A DNA stretch of 54,491 bases from Lingula anatina (taxonomy: Eukaryota > Brachiopoda > Lingulata > Lingulida > Lingulidae). Every line of letters starts with the position of its first letter. The stretch's first letter is position 1. Where the stretch lies: assembly GCF_001039355.2 (NCBI RefSeq), contig NW_019774847.1:64001-118491 (forward strand). The letters run 5' to 3'. Positions 45,844 through 54,491 of this stretch are shown here, piece by piece. Below the pieces are notes generated by a model that saw only the letters and a list, made by a program, of their open reading frames with translations, searched no databases and had not been told where the DNA came from. Both the position numbers and the translations under genes were made by a program.

Positions 45844-48800
45844 ATGCCGCCACCAAAAAGACCAAAGAATGGGAAGGAATTTTGGCTGGCAGATTTGATG
45901 AAAGAACAGGAGCAGAGAAATGAAATGTATCATTCCACAATGACTGAAAATTCTGATGATAGCTTGGAAGCACCTATAGATCTAAGAAAAGACAAACATG
46001 TAGAAAACATGAAGAAACAACCTTTGAAGGGCCTGCTCTTTGGAAATCATGACACTGACTCAGACAAACATGTCACTAATTCTTCTCCTAACCTAGTCCA
46101 TAACAGTGGTTTTGCTGAACAAAGTATAAAAAATTTAATTCATGAACTGAAAGGCACTGAGACAAACTTGTTTCCCAGTGAAGAAAGGGAAAAAATGTCT
46201 CCATTTTCAGAAATTGTTCATTTATCTCATACTCACAAGTCACCACTAACAGACAAGTTTTTCACACCAGGGACTATGAAGGATGTGAAATTGGAGTCCA
46301 TGAATAAAAACAAAAGAGACCCAAGTTTCCATTGCTTTGAAACAGATGAACAAAAATCGTCTTATTTAAATGCAATTGAGAAGTCAAACACCCATAGATA
46401 TTCACATTCTCTGCAAAGCATTTCTACTCCCTATGAGAAAGACTGTGAATTGAAAGACTTGGCTGTGACAGATACAGAAAGCATTGGCAAGAAACATGGT
46501 GATACAAAAGAGCAGGAAATATGTGTGAAAAGTGAAGGCCATCAATACCGGACTCCAAGCTCAGTTCTAGATTCACAAATGTGAGTATAAATTTTTGGAA
46601 ATGTTGTGAATATTTTCCATAGAATTATTTGCTTATTTTCATTTAAAGAACTTCTTTTAACACAGTTAACAAGGCACATGAGTTCATGTACGAATGGAGA
46701 GTTTGAGTACAGTTACCGGTTTATATTTTTTCCTGAAATAAAATACGATATGCTCCTAACTATATTAACAAATACACGTACAGGACAACTTAGAATGCTA
46801 CAGTTGCGCCAAAAACACAACCGCTGCAATGAGATTTGTTTACGGTATTAGAAACTGGGTCAAGGTAATGAGTTCACTGCTGTGAGCCCGTAAAGCCATT
46901 TTGGTGAGGGTTTGGACAGTATCTCGCAGCACAATGGTTTGGATTTTAAACGGAAGAGCAAACCCAAACTATATATATCACCAAAGAGGTTAACATGGTT
47001 GTTATTTTTGTTGGGACAAGATATCAATAGTTTGACCCTGTGTTGGGAAAATAACGTATGGAAGAGCTGTTTGCGGTACTGGAAGCTCACTGTCATGGGT
47101 ATGTGGCATATTCTTTTGACACCTAAATTACTTATGTAAACAAATTGTGTGACGCCCTCACAATTGTTTTGGTGGGTCTTTAACTCTTTATGATTGTTAA
47201 GAATGTTGCAATGGTTTTGACCATAGGCTAATGAGCTTGAATCAGGAAAGAGAGTTGTTAGCCGGAGTAACTGAAATGATATCATCCCATTTTTTTTTCT
47301 TCTTTTGATTGTATTTTTATTACAGGTATATACAAGTATTCTTATGGCATTCTGATTTGTTGTGATTGAAAATGACACGATGGCCTCATTTAAAGTCAGT
47401 AATTGTATTTATGATGAATAATGAAAAGGTGCTTATGTATTTCAGAGCTACACATGTGACTGGGGATTCACATAGACAACAGGCCACAGGTTATCACCAA
47501 GCTAACCAGCCCTTGATCAGGCACAGTGCTGCTCAATCAAATGACAACGGCCAGCTTCCTTGCCGGCCTGCAGACAGTCGGGATCAAAGCAATGATGCCA
47601 TGCAGCAGAATCATCTGACGAAGGAAGAATCGTCTCCTCCAAACCCGGTACAGAGTTCAGAGGCCAGTCAGAGCGGGCAGACAGAAAATACGAGTTTGAA
47701 CAGTAAGTTTGGCCTGGGCATATATGTCAAAGAGAATATGTTGGATGTCCTATGATATATAGAGCATGGTTCAAAGTTATCATTATCCTTTTATGCAGAA
47801 AAGCCTGTTTACAGAATCTTATTGCAGATTTTAACTTTTCCTATTGATTTTAACATTTAAAAAAATTGTTGATAAGAATGTACACTGTAATTAATAAAAC
47901 TCATTGATTGCGTAGCATGTTTTTACGTTCATTTATTTACTTATTTCTTGTTTCAGGCTTAAGGTCATCTGGTCATCTTTGTGCAGTGTGTAATGATGTT
48001 GCTTCTGGGTTCCACTATGGAGTATGGTCTTGTGAGGGCTGCAAAGCTTTCTTCAAAAGAAGCATTCAAGGTATTATTTCAGCTACATACCAGACATTGT
48101 CTTGAATAAGAACTTGAATACTATAATTCCATATAACATAGTAAACAGCTGACCTATATAAGAAATATGATAAATAGAATTCTTATTAAAATTTTAACTT
48201 AATTTCAACTTAATTTAAGTTGGTGGATTATCAATTATGACATTCTAGGTCATGTGGATTATGTTTGCCCGGCAACAAACACTTGTATGATAGACAAACA
48301 AAGGAGAAAGAGTTGTCAAGCATGTCGCTTGCGAAAGTGCAATGAAGCAGGAATGTGCAAAACTTGTAAGTGGTTGACATTTTTAGATGTGATTTCCATT
48401 GTTTGCATTCTGGTTTTATCAACAGTTTTGATGTTCACAATGATTTACATACTATATTATTACAATTTTGAATGAGAAAGTCACTTTGTTGTATAAAACA
48501 GTAGATCAAAATTATTTGATGAGGTAATGTTACTGGCTGTGGTCTGACAGACATAGACTGTAGGTATAAAAAATATCTGTTGAAATTATCTTTGCTTTCT
48601 AGTTAACAATTTTTTTTTAGCTATAAAAACACGATCAGTGAATAAGTCCAAAACTGCAGTGAAAAGAAAATCAGAAGATGGAACAGGAAACAGTGCAAAA
48701 AAGGTTTGTTAAAGTAATCTTTGGCACTTTTTGTATGCAGTTGATGGAATTTTGTGGAATATTTAAAGGATGTAATTTTAATGAAAACAGAATGCAATTT

Positions 48801-50781
48801 ACCTATTTTATACATTTGTAACTTTAAGTGTCATTTAGTTAGTAACCAGTCCCAAAACTTGTCAATGTCCAGCAATCAGTCTTCACATCCCTGAGTAGAG
48901 TGAAGTAAAAACCTAGTAAATAAGACAGTGATTAAAACTTCATTGATTTCTTATCATATTATAACATTTATTTCAAATTTATTAAAATGAGGTAATGTAT
49001 ATGTTATGTGCAAAAATTTTTTCTAGTTATCAAAGGAAACATTTTCTTCTGGATCCGCGAAATCATTTAATTCTCAGCCTTGTGTTACCCCAACAAAGAG
49101 CATAGAAGAGGATTCTAAAGCAATCCCACAAGCTTTACAGTTGGTCTCAAAGTTGGTGGAAATTGAGCCACATGCACCAGATTTAGCTGTCAATTTCAGT
49201 GAAAACACAACTCTAGAGCAGTATCTGATGCCAGCGATAAGCTGTGTTGACAAAGAGCTCATCAACAACATTAACTGGGCAAAACAAGTTCCTGGTATGA
49301 CATAATTTTTGTATCATAAAATTGATCATAATCAGTCATTAATGCTGTTGTGTTGTAAAAAATTTTTTTTTGAAAGGTGAGTTATACTTTTATGAATGTT
49401 ATAAAGAAATGACCCACTTATTGCCATTTTTTTACAAAGCCATGTCAGTTCTTTAAGCAAAGCTGAAGTGTCAGTTGACATTTCTCTGCTGCTAGCTCTA
49501 ATAGTTGTGTTCTTTTTCAGAGTATTGCAGTTTGACTCTGAATGACCAAGTTCATCTTCTGGAATGCAGCTGGTTTGAAACCTGCTTCTTCAGATTTACA
49601 TATAGATGTATACCTTTCCCTGGAAAGCTGTATATAGGACCAAACTTTATTATTGACATGTAGGTGCACCAGCTTTCTAGTTCTCATTTTTTTTACAGCT
49701 CCAGTGCTTAAGGTTAATAGTATTTATGATGTTATTTTGATGGTAGAGTTAACTTGCAACTAAAATGATTTAATTCATAGGGTCATCTTAACATTGGTCA
49801 AAGAGACGATGTCATCTTCCTGCTGCTTCCATAGTGTAAGATTGGATCGGAAAATAAATAGAAAATATGTATGATATATAATATTTGCCTCCAGTTTTCA
49901 TGTTTGAAAAATTAAATTGGGGAATTAACATTTTTCAGTCAAATGGTAAATGCGATGGGGTTCAAGGGTTATGGTGCCCAAATGATGTCATTTGTAGAAC
50001 GCCTCAGAGAGCTTAAAGTGACCAAAGAGGAATATGTATTGTTGATGGCTCTCACTCTGTTTAATCCAGGTGAGATATGTATGCAGGTCTATGCCTTTCA
50101 TTCTAAATCCACCTTTAGGATAAGTCTTAAAGCATTTTTGAATATTTGAGCAAATTTAAAATATTCGGATAATTGTTTGAAGCATTTTTAATATTTATAA
50201 AGGATGAATTTTACAGAAGAATATTAAATAATAAAAATAATAGTTTAGAAATTAATAAATGTGGCATTCATGAGAATGTGTCAACTTGGAGTATTTTCTT
50301 TTTCATTGAAGTATTTTATCTGCCAGAAGCTTCATCATGTCTTTTTGTATTTTGCTAAAGAATTTGTAGTATTAAATACTTCTCGAAATATTTATAAGTT
50401 TTCAATATAAAGTTTTATGTTTTTAACAAGATAAGGTTGCATTGCAGTTGATAATGCATAAGTACTAATTTAACATCTTTGTTTTTAGACAAAGTTTTAG
50501 GATTAGAAGAAAAAAGTAAGCTTCGACAAATCCAGGAGAAGTACATGAAAACCCTGCATGACTATGTGACTTACACGGCGCCCAACATCCCAGCTCGCTC
50601 AGCACATCTGTTACTGCTTCTCTCATCACTTGGACGCATTGCGCATGAAGGCCAGATTCTAGTGTACAATATTAAGAGCAGTGGTTTGTTTCCAGTTTGT
50701 GAACTGTTGAGTGAAATGTTAGAAGCACAAAGAAACACGGACACCTTTTCAGACTTAAGCTTGCTAGGGAAGCTAAAATAG
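45844..50781 (+). CDS. ESR: Estrogen-receptor-type nuclear receptor (NR3 family), divergent
   Basis: Ligand-type transcription factor. The first coding exon opens with acceptor TTTCAG (exon from 45793) and the ATG at 45844. Coding exons: 45844-46580, 47446-47702, 47957-48070, 48249-48365, 48621-48703, 49027-49294, 49521-49659, 49939-50069, 50489-50781. All phases join, giving 712 residues. Residues 1-331 form a long, low-complexity N-terminal domain with a possible CtBP motif, PIDLRK (44-49). The DNA-binding domain (about 340-405) has eight zinc-binding cysteines (C340, C343, C357, C360; C376, C382, C392, C395) and the ER-type P-box [10 protein letters not shown]. The ligand-binding domain (about 470-697) contains [29 protein letters not shown] and the helix-12 core ELLSEMLEA. 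Residues equivalent to human ER-alpha E353 and R394 are kept (E513, R554), but the H524 equivalent is L673. ERR is less likely because ERRs carry CEACKA in the P-box. It may be the ER orthologue or a second, faster-evolving paralogue. Confidence 0.93.
46581..47445. other. Receptor intron 2, no gene
   Basis: A chance-like minus-strand open frame of 172 codons lies at 46860-47378. It has no recognisable domain and lacks splice or promoter context. Confidence 0.5.
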
Positions 50782-53030
50782 GTTGGTGATATTGGTTGAG
50801 AAGCATCACCTTATGGTTAATGGTGACTAAATAATCTTGCAAGTTGCATCTTACAGCTTGAGGGATGCAATGTTATTGTTATTTTTGTTTGCTGATGTTT
50901 TAGTGAAAAAAATCACTCAATTTTTGGAACAAATATATTATTGTTATTATTAGTTTTATGTTATTTCAATTTTGCCAACAGCATTACAGCATCATGTAAT
51001 ACACCAAGGGTCATTCCACTAAAAACCATCTTTGTGTCAAGTCAGTGACACATTTTGTGAAATATTAGCATAAATCTGACTTAACCCCTAATTATCTTTT
51101 ATTTTTTAAACTATAGTACCCTTCAGTGTGGAAAGAAATCAACAGTAATTAGAAAGCAATATAATTTATAAAACAGCTATCCATATGTTACACAAAATGT
51201 GTGCATCACTTATATGACTCAAATTCACTTTTTTGTGGAATGCCCTCCCCAGAAGAAAGATTATTTGGAAAAGTGTCGTAAAGGTGTTTCAGTAGGGACT
51301 CGGATGGATGGCTTGTTTTAATTCCTGTTTGTGAGATGTTCCTAGTGAATCTAGTGAACCTAGTAAATTTGGTTAAGTATCTCTTTTTTTTTTAGAATAA
51401 ATCTTATGTTAGACATACATGTAGGTTGATTTGTATTTAAACCAGTGTCAACAGAGCCTTGTGTGTTTCATGTGCATATATTTCACCTTTTTTTTCAATG
51501 GTTGTGGCTTAATACTTGCCAAGTTTATTATATGTATGTATATTTATATATGGGATTAGGGTGCTTCTGCATTGTGCACAAACAGATTGATCTGTATAAT
51601 ATTAGCTGCCACCTTACAGATTAATTGCATTTTTAAGAGGCAGGTTTGGGGATCATTTAGGATGAAACAGATTTCACTTTAAAGAAATTCACCAAAGATC
51701 TCTATTTTTACATCATAGTGTTGTCTTAAGTATTTGTTAGAGCATAAATAGGATATATCTACATGTGTGTAATAAATGGAAAAGTTTTCTATTATAGTGA
51801 TATTTGAACTTTCTGGTCAAAGTTTTATCATGTACATTTAATTACTAACATTTTGTTAAGTTGACTGAGTGCATCAACTGAAATTGGCCAATTATCTAAA
51901 TGTAACTACAGTGCACTCGTGTGTTTTTTTTTTTTTTTCTTTTTTATGGTTCCACATTGTTGTTCAAGCTCTGACAAAGGAATCCCCTCATCAATCCTTC
52001 ACTTCAAGTTGGTGATTATGACTACAGAGCCCAATGGCATGAGAAAAATTAGAAATCTACTTCCTGCAATATGTTAAGTTTGCTTCTTTTCCGCGCTACT
52101 TGCACGTTTTCAGGTTCTCAGGTTATTGCTAAGCATTGATTTAAGTATATGATTTATGTATATGATATTATAGGTGAATTTCTGAGATTCTTGACCATGG
52201 TTGTGGTACTTGATTTTAAAGTATTTTAACACATTAGGGAAAATGATTGGTTTCAAGTTTCATGATTACAACTGGTTTTCTGATTTAGAGATTCATGTCC
52301 AATTTTTGCCACATAGTATCAAGTAGTATAACTGAGATAAATACCAAAGGACATTATTTCATATTGCCTTTATTATATAGTAACAAATTTTGCTGCTTTC
52401 TTTCTGCGCTGTAAATATTCCTAAGCAGTTTCATGTGAATAAGTGCAATTGCACGGGCAGCTATACATCCACATTTGGGAGTAAGAGTGATGATAAAGCA
52501 ATATGTGCACAGTGCTTTGTCATTTAACTGACCTTCATGAACAGGACGACCAAAAATTGAAAAAGTTGCAGTTTCAAAGCTACTCTTTTGGCTAACGAGA
52601 GATTAATTTGGTTTATGCTTGGCATGTCAACTTTATTTAAGTTGTGTAAGAAACAAGTAGAAGTGGTGTATCTGTGTTACTGGTAGTCCACTCATGCTTT
52701 ATATGTATCTTTAAGTTTTGAGGCTTATGTATATGCATGAGCATTGTTTGTTTGTTTTGTGTCTTTTTGTGGCAGTGTCTTATTAATATCATCAAAAACT
52801 GTGCACAGGTAAAACCAACAAAGCAATTAGCACCTGTGTGGTAAGAAAAATTAATTCCTATATTTTTCATGCATGTAACCTTTTTGTGGTGTCTAGTAAT
52901 ACTCTCAAAATAGACAAAATTATTTAAGGTGGTTACACTGTTATTATCTTCATGTGTATGAATATATTCAGCTGTACCTTAAGTGAAAATGATTAAGATG
53001 ATAGTCAAATAAAACCTTGAAAAAAATCTT
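50782..53030 (+). other. Receptor gene 3' UTR
   Basis: AT-rich sequence with no coding frame. AATAAA signals occur at 51771-51776 and 53008-53013; the second is followed by further A-rich and T-rich sequence. Which one ends the mRNA cannot be told here. Confidence 0.45.
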
Positions 53031-54491
53031 GATTGTATTTCTGTTAAACTGAAAAATGAAAATAATCATTTTGTAGCTGATAGATGAAATGGGGCGGTTA
53101 ATATTGAGTGCCAATGCATATTTTGGACACCAGAGTAGATACCAGCAAAGATACTGAAATTACTAGTGCATTGGACTTGCCATTCATGTCTTCTGCTGGA
53201 ATCCAAAGCCTCTTTGCTGCAGCTCCTACACAAACTATAAAGACTTATGTATTCGTATCATAACAAATTCAGTAGTCACAATCTGCATATTGAAGCTGGT
53301 TGCCATGCTGAAAGTTAACCAATTAACTCCATTTGAAAAAAATTATAAACCACATCATAAGTCTGGAGGATGAAGAGTACTTTTTTATTACTTGCCTGTG
53401 GAACACCATGTACAAAAAGTAACTCTTTCAAATGACACAGAGAACAAACTTAATACTGTATTAAACATAATTTATCATTACATAACATGTTTAACATATA
53501 TATAATATCTAAACAACTCCAGCAAATCCACCCACCTAAAGAACAACTCAAATGAGTCGGTGAAAAAAAACTTTGGCTAAATAAGTCAGGCTGTCTTTTG
53601 CATAAATTATGCTTCATTTTCCACACAATGGCATTCATGAATTGTTACTCTCACTGTTTCAATCCACTAGAAAGTTTGACAATTTGTAAATTATAGATAA
53701 GATAGCCTAGTATGTATTAATTATTTCTCATCTCTGTGCATTTTCATCAGGTTTGACAGACTGAGTATGGTTTAATAGTATGAATGTAGAATTTATTTTT
53801 GTTTTTCACGGTGTTTCACAGATTTGGCGAGGTGTGACAATTAAATGTTTTGGTTTGAACTGTGTTGCATCTATCTTCTCAGAGTTTGGGAGCATTCACA
53901 ACCTGTTTAAATTTGGCATGACCCACTTGAAAGCATGTGTCGAGATTTCATTGTTCTGCCCCTGCTGAGAGGCAGGGAATCCATCACATTATTGTAAGGG
54001 ATTATGTGGGTTGCTTTCAATTGCACACCATATTAGATCCATGGACTAGTTAGTCCATAGATCAACTGGTTGTAAATACTCCCTATGGTCTTGGACTAAA
54101 AATTTTATTGAAATATCAAAACAATCTCTGTATTAGATGTCCTGTGTACAGCATTGATTAGAACGTGATATACTGTGGAGGGCAATGATAATAACTGGTT
54201 TTGCGCATTTTCACTTTGACAGAAGCATTTTGGTATTAAATTATGTGGCCCGAGAAGACAGCCGATCTCTAGCCTGAGATGGCGCGTGGCCACCATATTT
54301 GGATCTGATATGGCATGTCTCCTGACTACAATCAGCAAATCCTCTTTTTATTGAACCGTGAAATATTTTAGATTTGTTAAAATACTTTTTAACTGACTTT
54401 GGTCTATCTTTTGCATTATGATAGCCAAGTGATAAGGGTCGTTTCACGTGGCTTTTTATGTTCATCAGCTTTACAAGGTGACAATTTAACG
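53031..54491. other. Right-hand intergenic flank with a hairpin
   Basis: No gene recognised. A perfect palindrome, ATGGACTAGTTAGTCCAT, lies at 54041-54058, beside ACCATATTAGATCC. A second copy of a related core, CCACCATATTTGGATCTG, lies near 54290. These resemble the fold-back repeats near 31.8 and 40.9 kb. Confidence 0.5.

Noticed and set aside
46860-47378. Minus-strand open frame of 172 codons inside a receptor intron
   Set aside because: No recognisable domain, biased toward residues expected from AT-rich sequence, no matching splice or promoter signals, and it lies fully within an intron. Probably chance.
45844-50781. Estrogen-related receptor (ERR) as the identity
   Set aside because: The P-box is CEGCKA as in ER, not CEACKA as in ERR, and the ligand-domain E and R anchor residues fit ER.
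1-54491. CRISPR arrays, operons, prophage or bacterial elements
   Set aside because: All genes are spliced animal genes; the tandem repeats lack the short regular repeat/unique spacer pattern of CRISPR.
1-54491. tRNA or rRNA genes
   Set aside because: No cloverleaf with A and B boxes and no rRNA core sequence was noticed by eye; a tRNAscan-SE or Infernal run would settle this.

Overview
This is a piece of animal nuclear genome. It is AT-rich, with short coding exons bounded by GT/AG introns, microsatellites and many small non-autonomous transposon remnants. The protein content (an NR3 estrogen-receptor-type nuclear receptor, SRF, PSME4/PA200 and acylphosphatase) and the repeats fit a lophotrochozoan invertebrate. 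A mollusc, perhaps a bivalve, is the best guess, but the species cannot be fixed from the sequence alone.

Layout. (1) 1-614: flank with no recognisable exon but two canonical ETS motifs. (2) 657-18021, minus strand: PSME4 (proteasome activator PA200). I could join 42 in-phase exons, about 1,713 residues; the last ~140 residues expected for the family lie outside the window or are lost. The last visible exon occurs twice (657-809 and 1160-1312) in a ~339 bp direct repeat beside a single undetermined base, probably an assembly problem. (3) 18022-18604: compact head-to-head promoter region with an antioxidant-response-element match. (4) 18605-21162, plus strand: acylphosphatase in four exons, one of only 17 nt. 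(5) 24102-33133, minus strand: SRF in eight exons. A fold-back MITE (26387-26942) sits in an intron and a CArG-CArG-ETS cluster lies about 310-360 bp upstream of the ATG. (6) 33.5-37.4 kb: intergenic, repeat-bearing. (7) 37.5-50.8 kb, plus strand: divergent estrogen-receptor-type nuclear receptor, nine coding exons, 712 residues, plus a likely non-coding first exon at ~37.56-37.74 kb. Its presumed promoter holds a core-perfect estrogen response element abutting a perfect CRE. The 8 kb first intron is packed with repeats, including a 2.3 kb element with 28-nt perfect terminal inverted repeats. (8) 50.8-54.5 kb: 3' UTR and intergenic sequence.

The genes are not one pathway. The recurring theme is regulatory: three promoters carry sites for factors tied to their own genes. 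SRF has SRF-binding CArG boxes, the ER-type receptor has an ERE, and the proteasome activator has a CNC/Nrf-type ARE. These are readings of motifs and have not been tested. I found no new enzymatic or defence system; the most novel items are the receptor with its altered ligand pocket, its promoter, and the undescribed non-autonomous transposons.
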